Below, piece after piece: positions 43,566 through 52,367 of a stretch of DNA of 64,000 nt (position 1 is the first letter of the stretch; each line of letters starts with the position of its first letter). The stretch comes from Aureibacter tunicatorum (GTDB lineage Bacteria > Bacteroidota > Bacteroidia > Cytophagales > Cyclobacteriaceae), in contig NZ_AP025305.1 of NCBI RefSeq assembly GCF_036492635.1, forward strand, positions 1,984,001 to 2,048,000, given 5' to 3'. The position numbers were made by a program, and so were the translations under genes. A model generated the notes under the pieces. The model saw nothing but the letters and a program-made list of their open reading frames with translations, had not been told where the DNA came from and did no database searches.

Positions 43566-46457
43566 ATGAAAAGGAGTAATATTTTTAAATATATTTTTAT
43601 TGTTTGCCTAATGTGTATTTCTGTGCTAGAAAGTTATGCCACACATATTAGAGCTGGAGAGATTATAGCTGAAGTTATAGATTGTTCTTCTTATACTTAT
43701 AGGTTGAAAATTATTGGTTATACTGACACAGGATCAGATGTTCAGTTTGGGGGAGGAGAGATCGACTTTGGCGATGGATCGGAGAAGCATGCATTTTCCA
43801 CTGATGAGTTTGTTGTCAAAAATGACTTGGGTGATGAAGTCGCTGTGACTGTTTTTGAGATTGTGCATTCATTTCCAAGTCCGGGAGAATTTATAATCTC
43901 TTTTAAAGAATTCAATAGGAACGCAGGTGTTGTGAACATGAACAACTCAGTGAATACGCCTTTTTACATTGAAACCAAAATTATAATTGATCCATTTATT
44001 GGCTGTAATGAGACTGTGCAGTTATCGATACCACCTATAGATAAAGCTGCTGTTGGTATCGAATTTTTTCATAATCCTGGGGCATGGGATCCTGACGGCG
44101 ATAGTTTGTCATACGAGATTGTTGTTAATAAGCAAGATAGAGATAGAGATGTTTTCAATTATAGATTCCCAAATGATGATGAGTTTAATGGAGAGAAAGA
44201 AGGAGGCGGAAAGCCTGCTATTTTCAACATTAATCCGCTTAATGGGGATTTGACATGGAATTCTCCAGGCAGGATAGGAGAGTATAATATCGCATTTAGA
44301 GTTTACGAATGGCGCTGGATTCCTGAAGCAGAAACATGGTTTTCTATGGGTTATGTGACTAGAGATATGCAGATTTTAGTAGAAGACTCTGATAATAATA
44401 GACCAGAACTTGAAATCCCAAGTGATACTTGTGTAACTGCTGAAGAAGTATTGGATAAGGTGATATATGGGACAGATATAGATAATGACAATGTGAAAAT
44501 CGAAGCATTTGGACATTTGTTGAATGAAAGCTTTATAACTAAATACAAACCTGAGTTTTCGCCGAGTCCTGCTTATTTTCAGCCTGTGAAGGCAGAGGCC
44601 GAATTCAAATGGATTCCTCCAATGTCATATGTTAGAGATGAGCCATATGCTTTAAGGTTTAAAATCACTGATGATGGAAGGCCCAAGTTGACGAATTTTG
44701 AAACATGGAATATTACTGTAGTAGCTCCAGCTCCAAACTTTATGGAGGCGGAGTTAATCGCTGTTAAAGATTCTGAGGAACTGGTGAATGTAAGTTTGAA
44801 ATGGGAGAATTATTATGACTCTAATATTTTTGATGTTGATCGTGAACCGATTATAAATATCTATAGAAAAATAGGCTCTTATGACTTTAATCCTGATAAT
44901 TGCGAGATAGGAATTCCGGAAAGTTCAGGATATCAGAAAATTGGAGAGGTAAATGGAAAGAATGTTATTTCTTTTTTGGATTCGGATATTAATTTCGGAG
45001 CCAATTATTGCTATCGTTTGGTTGCTGAGTTTAAAGATCAAAAAGGAGGGAAGAGTTATGCTTCTCAAGAATTATGCGTAACAATTGACGAGGTTCCGGA
45101 TGAGTACCCTGATGGAACAGAGAATCCAAATGGAGGGAAGTTTTCTGCGATTATTACGAATGTAGATATAAATTCAACTTCGGATGACCAGGGTGAGGTA
45201 ATTGTAAAATGGGTTGATCCTTTTTTAGCAGATGAAGAGAAGTACCCTGGACCATTTGCATATACTCTTATTCGAATAGATCAAGATGGGGTAGAAACAA
45301 CAGTGCTGGAGAACTCTGATGAACTAATATTTACAGATAAGGGATTGGATACAAGAAATAAGATTTATACTTATAAAGTAGTTGCTAAATCATCTAATAA
45401 TGTTGAAATGCCTGCTTCGGCTAAAGCATCCAGTGTTCGATTGAATTTGTTGGCTAAGGCGAATAATATAACTGTTTTTTGGAATGCGGATGTTCCTTGG
45501 ACAAATCAAAGCCAGAGTCATCCTTATCATCGTATCTATAGAAATAAAGTGGATAGCGACGATTTGGACAAATTTGTTTTATACGATTCTGTGATGGTTA
45601 TTAATAGTCCATTTGAGTATACAGATACTGGCAAGGACGCAGGACTTAATATTAATGAAGAGTATTGTTATAGAATAATGACTGTTGGAAGTTATGAAAA
45701 TGAACAAATAGACAGTCCACTCTTAAATAGAAGTCAAGAAATATGCGGAAAGGCTGATGATGGCTTGCCGCCATGTGCTCCATCTTCGGTTCAAGCAAAC
45801 GCTTTGGAAGAAAATAGATGCGAGAATGTGCTAAACAGTTTGCCGTGTAGAGATCTGAACGGTATCGAAAATATATTGACATGGAAATCGGACTTTAGCG
45901 CAAGGTGCTTGCAGGACTTTATGAGGTACCAAGTATTTTATTCAAGAAATTCTGAAGGACCATTTGAAATGATAGGGTATAGTGTCGAAGATTCATTTAT
46001 TCATACTAGAAATAATTCTTTGGCAGGGTGTTATTACATTAAATCGGAAGATTTCTCGGGGAATTTGAGCGATCCAACAGATACGGTGTGTATTGACAAT
46101 TGTCCTTATTATGAACTTCCAAACGTTTTCACTCCAAATGGTGATGCTATCAATGAGAAGTTCAGGCCATTTGGCGAGGAGTTTGGCGGTAGCGAAGGTA
46201 GATGTCCAAGGTTCGTGAAAAGCTTGTCTTTTAAAGTTTACAATAGAAATGGTGTAGAGCAATTCGAATATGAGAACGTGGTCAATGAGGATGATACCGA
46301 TTTGTCTGGAGTTTATATTGATTGGAATGGTCAAACGAATTCTGGGAACGATTTGCCATCTGGCGTTTACTATTATTTGCTTGAAGTTGAGTTTGATGTT
46401 ATAGATCCAAATAAGCAGACTCAGTTGTTTAAAGGATGGGTGCATCTAGTAAGGTAA
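43566..46457 (+). CDS. Surface protein with T9SS type B sorting domain
   Basis: 963 residues. Signal peptide of about 25 residues ends SYATHIRAGEI; the AGEI...CSSYTYRLKIIGYTDTGS opening and the DFGDGSE motif are a PKD-like start. Residues about 230-800 are beta-rich with Fn3-like segments (IYRKIGSYDF, YCYRLVAEFKD, TYKVVAKSSN). From about 850 the CHU_C domain (LPNVFTPNGDAINEKFRPFG, FKVYNRNG, LPSGVYYYLLEVE) signals type IX export. It is the second such cargo in the window, without an adjacent PorP/SprF. Cysteine-rich sections suggest disulfides outside the cell. Confidence 0.9.
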   Translation: MKRSNIFKYIFIVCLMCISVLESYATHIRAGEIIAEVIDCSSYTYRLKIIGYTDTGSDVQFGGGEIDFGDGSEKHAFSTDEFVVKNDLGDEVAVTVFEIVHSFPSPGEFIISFKEFNRNAGVVNMNNSVNTPFYIETKIIIDPFIGCNETVQLSIPPIDKAAVGIEFFHNPGAWDPDGDSLSYEIVVNKQDRDRDVFNYRFPNDDEFNGEKEGGGKPAIFNINPLNGDLTWNSPGRIGEYNIAFRVYEWRWIPEAETWFSMGYVTRDMQILVEDSDNNRPELEIPSDTCVTAEEVLDKVIYGTDIDNDNVKIEAFGHLLNESFITKYKPEFSPSPAYFQPVKAEAEFKWIPPMSYVRDEPYALRFKITDDGRPKLTNFETWNITVVAPAPNFMEAELIAVKDSEELVNVSLKWENYYDSNIFDVDREPIINIYRKIGSYDFNPDNCEIGIPESSGYQKIGEVNGKNVISFLDSDINFGANYCYRLVAEFKDQKGGKSYASQELCVTIDEVPDEYPDGTENPNGGKFSAIITNVDINSTSDDQGEVIVKWVDPFLADEEKYPGPFAYTLIRIDQDGVETTVLENSDELIFTDKGLDTRNKIYTYKVVAKSSNNVEMPASAKASSVRLNLLAKANNITVFWNADVPWTNQSQSHPYHRIYRNKVDSDDLDKFVLYDSVMVINSPFEYTDTGKDAGLNINEEYCYRIMTVGSYENEQIDSPLLNRSQEICGKADDGLPPCAPSSVQANALEENRCENVLNSLPCRDLNGIENILTWKSDFSARCLQDFMRYQVFYSRNSEGPFEMIGYSVEDSFIHTRNNSLAGCYYIKSEDFSGNLSDPTDTVCIDNCPYYELPNVFTPNGDAINEKFRPFGEEFGGSEGRCPRFVKSLSFKVYNRNGVEQFEYENVVNEDDTDLSGVYIDWNGQTNSGNDLPSGVYYYLLEVEFDVIDPNKQTQLFKGWVHLVR

Positions 46458-46495
46458 GTTTACTTATCGAACAGTCTTTTATAATGTAAGACGGA

Positions 46496-46503
46496 TAAAT
46501 TTG
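46496..46503 (+). promoter_or_regulatory. TAnnTTTG box upstream of fabD
   Basis: Exact TAAATTTG; predicted transcription start about 46509, a leader of 52 bases that includes the 10-bp inverted repeat at 46517-46554. Confidence 0.45.
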
Positions 46504-46516
46504 GGATATTTACAAT

Positions 46517-46554
46517 ACTGTTCTATTTTTGGTTTTTTAAGATTATAGAACAGT
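46517..46554. promoter_or_regulatory. Inverted repeat ACTGTTCTAT in the fabD leader
   Basis: ACTGTTCTAT (46517-46526) and ATAGAACAGT (46545-46554) are a perfect 10-bp inverted repeat with 18 bases between, ending 6 bases before the fabD ATG. A third partial copy GAACAGT is at 46469-46475, on the other side of the promoter box. Could be an operator set or a leader hairpin. Confidence 0.5.
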
Positions 46555-46560
46555 AAAACT

Positions 46561-47433
46561 ATGAAGGCATACGTATTTCCAGGACAAGGAGCTCAGTTTT
46601 CAGGAATGGGCAAGGATTTGTATGAAAAGTCGGAAAAGGCTAGAGAGTATTTTGATAAAGCGAATGAAATACTAGGCTTTGATATAACAAAAATAATGTT
46701 CGAAGGCTCAAAAGAAGAGTTGCAAGAAACAAAAGTGACGCAGCCGGCAGTGTTTTTGGACTCAGTGATAAGATTTTTGGTTGAGGAAGATTTGAAGCCT
46801 GATATGGTCGCAGGTCATTCGTTGGGAGAGTTTTCTGCTTTGGTAGCTAATGGAACTCTATCATTCGAAGATGGTTTGAGCTTGGTTTCAAAAAGAGCTC
46901 TAGCTATGCAGAAAGCTTGTGAGTCAAATCCTGGTGGCATGGCAGCAATTCTTGGTTTGGGAGATGATGTAGTTGAAGACATTTGCAAAGAACTTGATAG
47001 TGATATCATCCCAGCAAACTACAATTGTCCAGGTCAGTTAGTTATATCCGGTTCAAAAGAAGGCATTGAAAAAGCATGCGTAGTTTTTAAAGAGAAAGGA
47101 GCCAAAAGAGCTTTGCCATTGCCAGTCGGAGGAGCTTTTCACTCAAGCTTAATGGAACCGGCAAGAGTAGAGTTGGCTGAGGCGATTGAGAGTACTACAT
47201 TCCATCAACCAGCATGTCCAGTATATCAAAATGTGAACGCAAAGCCATCAACTGATGTTGATGAGATCAAAGCGAATTTGATAGCTCAGTTGACTGGGTC
47301 AGTAAAATGGACGCAACAAGTGCAAAATATGGTTGCGGATGGAGCTACATCTTTTGTTGAGTCTGGACCTGGTAAAGTATTGCAAGGTCTTGTAAAGAAG
47401 ATTTCAAGAGCAACTGAAGTTTCTAGCTTGTAA
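46561..47433 (+). CDS. fabD: Malonyl-CoA:ACP transacylase
   Basis: 290 residues. Loads malonyl groups onto acyl carrier protein for fatty-acid chain extension. [10 protein letters not shown] at the start, the nucleophile in [14 protein letters not shown], and the active-site His in GGAFHSSLM. Ends in a strong terminator 18 bases downstream, so it is a monocistronic unit with a leader inverted repeat. Confidence 0.96.
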   Translation: MKAYVFPGQGAQFSGMGKDLYEKSEKAREYFDKANEILGFDITKIMFEGSKEELQETKVTQPAVFLDSVIRFLVEEDLKPDMVAGHSLGEFSALVANGTLSFEDGLSLVSKRALAMQKACESNPGGMAAILGLGDDVVEDICKELDSDIIPANYNCPGQLVISGSKEGIEKACVVFKEKGAKRALPLPVGGAFHSSLMEPARVELAEAIESTTFHQPACPVYQNVNAKPSTDVDEIKANLIAQLTGSVKWTQQVQNMVADGATSFVESGPGKVLQGLVKKISRATEVSSL

Positions 47434-47451
47434 TTAGAATAATATTGACTT

Positions 47452-47486
47452 GGCAAATGCATATAGCATTTGCCTTTTATTTTTTT
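47452..47486 (+). terminator. Strong intrinsic terminator of fabD
   Basis: 9-bp stem GGCAAATGC/GCATTTGCC with loop ATATA, then TTTTATTTTTTT. The T-tract ends 3 bases before the ATG of the next gene at 47490. Confidence 0.85.
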
Positions 47487-47489
47487 GCT

Positions 47490-48068
47490 ATGGATAAAAT
47501 TAATGAGATTAAGTCTGAGTTTGAAGAGGCTTCAAAAGTGTTGACTAGTTTTATAAATGATGAAGATAATTTTCATAGAATTTATGAAGCAGCTGAGATT
47601 ATTGTAGCGTCATTTAAAGCCGGAGGCAAAGTTATTTCTTGCGGTAATGGTGGCTCTCATTGTGATGCTATGCACTTTGCAGAAGAGTTGAGCGGAAGGT
47701 TTAGAGAGAATAGACCTGCAATGCCTGCAATCGCAATTTCTGATCCTAGCCATATCTCTTGTGTTGGAAATGATTATGGTTTCGATTATATCTTTTCCAG
47801 ATATGTGGAAGGCTTGGGTAATGAAAATGATGTTCTTCTTGGTATTTCTACGAGTGGGAACTCCAAGAACGTTATAAATGCGATTGAAGCCGCGAAGAAA
47901 AAAGGAATGAAAGTGATCGCATTGACAGGCAAGGATGGAGGCAAGATTGCCGGTACCGTTGATTTGGAAATTAGAGTCCCTTCATTTGGCTTTGCTGACA
48001 GGGTTCAGGAAGTTCATATCAAGATCATTCATACTATGATTTTGACTATTGAGAAATTAATGAAATAA
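47490..48068 (+). CDS. gmhA: Sedoheptulose-7-phosphate isomerase
   Basis: 192 residues of a SIS-domain isomerase. [47 protein letters not shown] and LGISTSGNS match E. coli GmhA almost residue for residue, as I recall it, which supports D-glycero-D-manno-heptose synthesis for LPS. The ATG at 47490 directly follows the fabD terminator; an extension to 47445 would run through the terminator. No other heptose gene is in the window. The NRDE gene begins 7 bases downstream. Confidence 0.93.
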   Translation: MDKINEIKSEFEEASKVLTSFINDEDNFHRIYEAAEIIVASFKAGGKVISCGNGGSHCDAMHFAEELSGRFRENRPAMPAIAISDPSHISCVGNDYGFDYIFSRYVEGLGNENDVLLGISTSGNSKNVINAIEAAKKKGMKVIALTGKDGGKIAGTVDLEIRVPSFGFADRVQEVHIKIIHTMILTIEKLMK

Positions 48069-48075
48069 ATTGTTT

Positions 48076-48768
48076 ATGTGTACTGCTACTTTTTTCGCAT
48101 TGGAAAATGGAGAGTTTGCATTGACTCATAATCGAGATGAAAGTTATAGAAGGGCTATTGCTGTGCTTCCGAAGGAAAAAACAATAGACGGAAAAAAAAT
48201 TATAGTGCCTATTGATCCTCAAGGAAAAGGGTCTTGGATCTTTACATCGATTGATTTAAGTGTTTGTTTGTTGAATGGTGCTTTCGAAAAGCACGAGAAA
48301 AGAGATGATTATGTGCGGAGCAGAGGGACAGTAGTCTTGGAGGTTCTTGAGACTTCGACAGATCGTGAGTTTATAGATACTGTTGACTTGAATGGAGTTG
48401 AACCATTTACTTTGATATTATTCAGGCATTCAAATCAATCAAGCTTAGGAGAGTTTAGGTGGGATGGTAAAGAAAAGTATTATAAAGAACTTGCTTTGAA
48501 TGAAAATCATATTTGGTCTTCGGTAACTTTGTATGATGAATTGGCTCAATTCAAACGCATAAAAGCCTTTGAAAAACAGTTTTCAGGTCATATTCCTTCA
48601 AAAGATGAAATAATGAAGTTTCATTTAAGCATGCATAATCCTGATATTTTTATGAAAACAGAAACTCATCAAACGGTAAGCACTTCGCAAATGATAGTTG
48701 GTGATGCTTTTTCAACTTTCGAGTATGCGGATTATATAAATGATGTCAAAACGAAATTAGCTTTATAA
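48076..48768 (+). CDS. NRDE-family protein (TANGO2-like)
   Basis: 230 residues. It begins MCTATFFALENGEFALTHNRDE; the cysteine at position 2 and the THNRDE motif define the NRDE family related to eukaryotic TANGO2. Function is not established: a hydrolase of the N-terminal-nucleophile type, or haem/lipid handling, has been proposed. The ATG at 48076 places Cys at position 2, which is the reason for this start over TTG two codons earlier. Directly before the ArsC-like gene with no gap. Confidence 0.9.
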   Translation: MCTATFFALENGEFALTHNRDESYRRAIAVLPKEKTIDGKKIIVPIDPQGKGSWIFTSIDLSVCLLNGAFEKHEKRDDYVRSRGTVVLEVLETSTDREFIDTVDLNGVEPFTLILFRHSNQSSLGEFRWDGKEKYYKELALNENHIWSSVTLYDELAQFKRIKAFEKQFSGHIPSKDEIMKFHLSMHNPDIFMKTETHQTVSTSQMIVGDAFSTFEYADYINDVKTKLAL

Positions 48769-49122
48769 ATGGAGAATGTAATATACTATTTATCTACTTG
48801 CACTACTTGTAAGAGAATTTTGTCAGAGATTGATACTAAGGATTTAGTGCTTAGAGAAATTAAGTCAATGCCAATTAGCGAAAATGAAATAGAGGAAATG
48901 CATAGTTTGAGTGGTAGCTATGAGGCATTGTTTAGCAGAAGAGCAAGAAAGTACGCTGAATTGGGTTTGAAGGATCAGAAACTTGCTGAGGAAGATTATA
49001 AAAAATATATAATGGATGAATATACTTTTTTGAAAAGACCTGTGGCGATTATCGATGGGGAGATTTTTGTAGGGAATTCGAAAAAGAATGTTGAAGCATT
49101 GATTGCTAAAGTTAATTCATAG
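48769..49122 (+). CDS. ArsC/Spx-family thioredoxin-fold protein
   Basis: 117 residues. STCTTCKRI carries the cysteine pair C11 and C14, and KRPVAIIDGE is the family's conserved Arg-Pro loop. Glutathione/glutaredoxin-type arsenate reductases use one Cys with Arg; whether this acts on arsenate or has a Spx-like regulatory role is not decided by sequence. The start abuts the NRDE stop (0-base gap), so the genes are coupled. Confidence 0.85.
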   Translation: MENVIYYLSTCTTCKRILSEIDTKDLVLREIKSMPISENEIEEMHSLSGSYEALFSRRARKYAELGLKDQKLAEEDYKKYIMDEYTFLKRPVAIIDGEIFVGNSKKNVEALIAKVNS

Positions 49123-49125
49123 TAA

Positions 49126-49163
49126 AATCAAGCCCTTCTAGTTGCATCTAGAAGGGCTTGATT
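49126..49163. terminator. 16-bp perfect bidirectional terminator
   Basis: AATCAAGCCCTTCTAG pairs fully with CTAGAAGGGCTTGATT, loop TTGCAT, and A/T runs on both ends. It separates the ArsC-like gene from the convergent arginine operon. Confidence 0.85.
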
Positions 49164-49164
49164 T

Positions 49165-50499
49165 TTATAAAAGCAACAGCTTTTGCAATGCTTCGTTGGC
49201 TGTGATGAAGTCAAATGACTTTACAGCCTTATCTAATTTTGCTTTGATTTTGTCATTGCAAAGATTCCCAATACTGCCTTCGTGAGTATGTTTTACTTCT
49301 GTGTCAGGTTGATATTTCCCTTCGGCAATATCTTGCCCGATCATTTTATATGCCTCTCTAAAAGGGATTCCTTGTAGAACTTTTTCGTTGACTTTTTCAA
49401 CGCTATATATGTAATCGTATTTAGGATCTTTGATAGCGTCTTTATTGATAATAATCTTGTCAAACATAAATTCCGCCATTTCTATACAGTCTTTGAGCAT
49501 TTCAATGGAGGGAATAAATGCTTCTTTGACCATTTGCAAGTCTCTATGATATCCTGATGGTAGATTATTGATAATCATGTTGAGTTCAATAGGCAGTGAT
49601 TGAATTTTGTTGCATTTGCCTCTTATCAATTCAAAAACATCAGGATTCTTTTTGTGAGGCATGATGCTCGAACCAGTTGTCAATTCGTCAGGGAAAGTTA
49701 AAAAGCCAAAGTTTTGAGACATATACAAGCAAGTGTCCATAGACATTTTAGCCATGGTCGATGCTATAGAACTCATCGCAAAAGCCATGTTTCGCTCTAC
49801 TTTTCCTCTGCCCATTTGCGCAGCGACGACATTGTATTTGAGATCTTCGAAGCCAAGCAGAAGAGTCGTCATTTTTCTGTCTAATGGAAAAGAGGAGCCA
49901 TAGCCAGCGGCTGACCCTAACGGGTTTTGATTGGCGGTGTCGTAGGACGCTTTGAAAAGCAATAAGTCATCAATCAATGATTCAGCATAAGCGCCGAACC
50001 AAAGACCGAAAGATGAAGGCATAGCAACTTGCAAATGAGTATAGCCCGGAATCAACACATCTTTATGTGTTTCGCTTAGTTCCAAGAGCTTGTGGATAAG
50101 TTTTTCTGATAGATTGACTATTTGTTCGATTTGATATCTTACATACAGTTGCAAATCCACTAATACTTGATCATTTCTAGACCTTCCAGAATGGATTTTT
50201 TTGCCAATATCACCTAGTTTTTTAGTTAAGATAAGCTCAACTTGAGAATGAACATCTTCACATCCCTCTTCAATTTCGAATTTCCCTGATTCAATTTCCC
50301 TGAATATTTTTACTAGCTCATTCTGCAGTTTGAAAAGCTCGTCTTCAGTTAACAGGTCAATGCTTTCTAGCATTGTCGCATGCGCTATGGAACCCAACAC
50401 ATCAAAAGGAGCTAGATGAATGTCCAGTTCTCTGTCTTTGCCAACTGTAAATTGTTCTACTATATTTTCGGTTTGATATCCTTTATCCCAAAGTTTCAT
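49165..50499 (-). CDS. argH: Argininosuccinate lyase
   Basis: 444 residues, last enzyme of arginine synthesis, splitting argininosuccinate to arginine and fumarate. IPGYTHLQVAMPSSFG, and the signature GSSIMPHKKNPDVFELIRG with its flexible catalytic serine loop, are both present. Last gene of the operon, ending a few bases from a shared terminator; 9 bases after argE. Confidence 0.96.
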   Translation of the reverse strand: MKLWDKGYQTENIVEQFTVGKDRELDIHLAPFDVLGSIAHATMLESIDLLTEDELFKLQNELVKIFREIESGKFEIEEGCEDVHSQVELILTKKLGDIGKKIHSGRSRNDQVLVDLQLYVRYQIEQIVNLSEKLIHKLLELSETHKDVLIPGYTHLQVAMPSSFGLWFGAYAESLIDDLLLFKASYDTANQNPLGSAAGYGSSFPLDRKMTTLLLGFEDLKYNVVAAQMGRGKVERNMAFAMSSIASTMAKMSMDTCLYMSQNFGFLTFPDELTTGSSIMPHKKNPDVFELIRGKCNKIQSLPIELNMIINNLPSGYHRDLQMVKEAFIPSIEMLKDCIEMAEFMFDKIIINKDAIKDPKYDYIYSVEKVNEKVLQGIPFREAYKMIGQDIAEGKYQPDTEVKHTHEGSIGNLCNDKIKAKLDKAVKSFDFITANEALQKLLLL

Positions 50500-50508
50500 T
50501 TCAAAAAA

Positions 50509-51576
50509 TCAGAGTTTAAAATCTTTTAATAAATTGATGTATGTGTCGATGCCTTTTTCTATTTCACTCAAGTGAATATATTCATCCGCTGTATGCGATC
50601 TTGCGGAATCACCAGGTCCTATTTTCGCAGATACAAATGGTATTAGCGCTTGATCTGACAGAGTAGGAGACCCAAAAGTTTCTAAGCCAAGGCTTATTGC
50701 TTTTTTTGCAAATGGGTGGTTTGCTGACATTCCTGAAGAGTTAAGCCTGAAAGATCTGGCTTTTAGTTCCGATAATGTGTTTTTTTGCAGCATTTCGAAT
50801 ATTTCCCTATTGGAATAATGCTCGTTTGAGCGAACATCTATTACAAATCCGCATCTGTCAGGCACTACGTTATGCTGGCTTCCCGCATTTATTTGAGTAA
50901 CGCTCATCTTTACAGGCCCTAAGAGATTAGATTCTTTGTCAAATGAATAGTTTTGAAGCCAACCAATGTCTTTTAACGCTTTATAGATCGCATTTTCACC
51001 TTCTTCTCTTGCTGCGTGCCCCGAAATCCCTTTTGCCTCGCCATCGATGACCATTAAGCCTTTCTCAGCTATGGCTAGATTCATTTTGGTAGGCTCTCCT
51101 ACAATAGCAAAGTCGATTGCTCCAAGTTGTTCAATGATTGAAGCGATGCCATTAGGTCCCGAAACTTCTTCTTCCGCTGTAGCGGCGAAGATTAGATTAA
51201 AATTTAGCTCATCGTCATGATGAAAATATTTAAATGCGGCAAGCAAGCTAACAAGCGAAGCCCCGGCATCGTTCGAGCCTAACCCGTAAAGTTTTCCGCT
51301 CTCTATAATTGGAGTAAAAGGATCTTTGGTCCAAGATTTGGAAGGCTTTACCGTGTCAATATGAGAGTTTAATAAAATCGTGGGCTTTCCTTGTGTAAAG
51401 TGCTTATTATGCGCCCAGACATTATTCCCTTGAGATTTGTATTCAATATTACTTGTTTCAAGGATGTTTTTTATCAAATCTGCCACACGATGTTCGTCTC
51501 CTGAATAGGATGCAATGGCGATCATGCTTTTAAGCAGATTGACAGCTTCTTTGGTTAGAAAATTATCCTTATCCAT
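50509..51576 (-). CDS. argE: M20-family deacylase of the arginine pathway (ArgE-like)
   Basis: 355 residues. Metal ligands: SHIDTV, GLGSNDAGA and AATAEEEVSGPNG; dimerisation region VVDGEAKGISGHAA-type strand and the late HTADEY His. Removes the acyl group from N-acyl-citrulline or N-acyl-ornithine; the transcarbamylase suggests succinyl-citrulline here. 9 bases before argH and 6 after argB. Confidence 0.88.
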   Translation of the reverse strand: MDKDNFLTKEAVNLLKSMIAIASYSGDEHRVADLIKNILETSNIEYKSQGNNVWAHNKHFTQGKPTILLNSHIDTVKPSKSWTKDPFTPIIESGKLYGLGSNDAGASLVSLLAAFKYFHHDDELNFNLIFAATAEEEVSGPNGIASIIEQLGAIDFAIVGEPTKMNLAIAEKGLMVIDGEAKGISGHAAREEGENAIYKALKDIGWLQNYSFDKESNLLGPVKMSVTQINAGSQHNVVPDRCGFVIDVRSNEHYSNREIFEMLQKNTLSELKARSFRLNSSGMSANHPFAKKAISLGLETFGSPTLSDQALIPFVSAKIGPGDSARSHTADEYIHLSEIEKGIDTYINLLKDFKL

Positions 51577-51582
51577 AATGCT

Positions 51583-52362
51583 TCAATTTTGCGTGATAAA
51601 AGTGCCGCTGTCATCAGAAATGTATTGAGCATTCTTGATGATCACACGATTGACTCCATAATCTAAAGCATCAAAAGCATTGGAAAGTTTTGGTATCATC
51701 CCATTTGCTATTATTCCTTCAGATTTTAATTTATCAAAGTTTTCAGGAGTGATGTTTTTTATCACGCTATTATTATCATTGATGTCAGCCAATACGCCAT
51801 TTTTTTCAAAACAGTATATTAAGTCAACATTGTATACCTTTGAAAGTGATTTGGCTATGGTAGCGGCGATAGTGTCGGCGTTCGTGTTCAGAAGTTGGCC
51901 GTTTTCATCATGAGTTATCGCGCAAAAAACGGGACAAATTTCTTTGCTGATAAAAAGCTGCAATAAGCTTGTGTTGATTTTGTCTTCTTTGACATCTCCC
52001 ACGAATCCATAATCAATATCTTTAACCGGTCTTTTGATTGAAGGAATTAGATTGCCATCCGCGCCAGTAAGTCCGATAGCATTGCAATCATATTTTTGAA
52101 GTTCAGCGACGATTTTTTTATTGATAAGTCCCGCATAAGTCATGGTAACTACATCAATAGTGTCTTTGCATGTGATTCTTCTTCCTTCATGCATTTGAGT
52201 TTGAATTCCGAGAGCTTGGCTGACTTTGGTAGCTATTTTTCCTCCTCCATGTATCAATATTTTCTTGCCATGGATTTTAGAGAAATCATTTAGAAAAGAT
52301 TCTAAAGCATTCTCGTCATCAATGATATTGCCTCCAATTTTGATTATTTTCAATTGTTCCAT
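51583..52362 (-). CDS. argB: N-acyl-glutamate kinase
   Basis: 259 residues of the amino-acid kinase fold. LKIIKIGGNIIDDE and LIHGGGKIATKVSQALGI form the phosphate and acyl-glutamate site; LLNTNADTIAATIAKSL is the nucleotide region. The second step of the pathway (acylglutamate phosphorylation); in this operon the substrate may be N-succinyl-glutamate. 5 bases downstream of argF'. Confidence 0.94.
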   Translation of the reverse strand: MEQLKIIKIGGNIIDDENALESFLNDFSKIHGKKILIHGGGKIATKVSQALGIQTQMHEGRRITCKDTIDVVTMTYAGLINKKIVAELQKYDCNAIGLTGADGNLIPSIKRPVKDIDYGFVGDVKEDKINTSLLQLFISKEICPVFCAITHDENGQLLNTNADTIAATIAKSLSKVYNVDLIYCFEKNGVLADINDNNSVIKNITPENFDKLKSEGIIANGMIPKLSNAFDALDYGVNRVIIKNAQYISDDSGTFITQN

Positions 52363-52367
52363 ATTTC

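Noticed and set aside
45993-46445. 150-codon minus-strand frame opposite the CHU_C domain
   Set aside because: Opposite the conserved sorting domain of the T9SS protein; low complexity Ile/Asn-rich translation.
47445-47489. Longer gmhA start at 47445
   Set aside because: It would translate through the fabD terminator; the aligned family start is MDKINEI at 47490.
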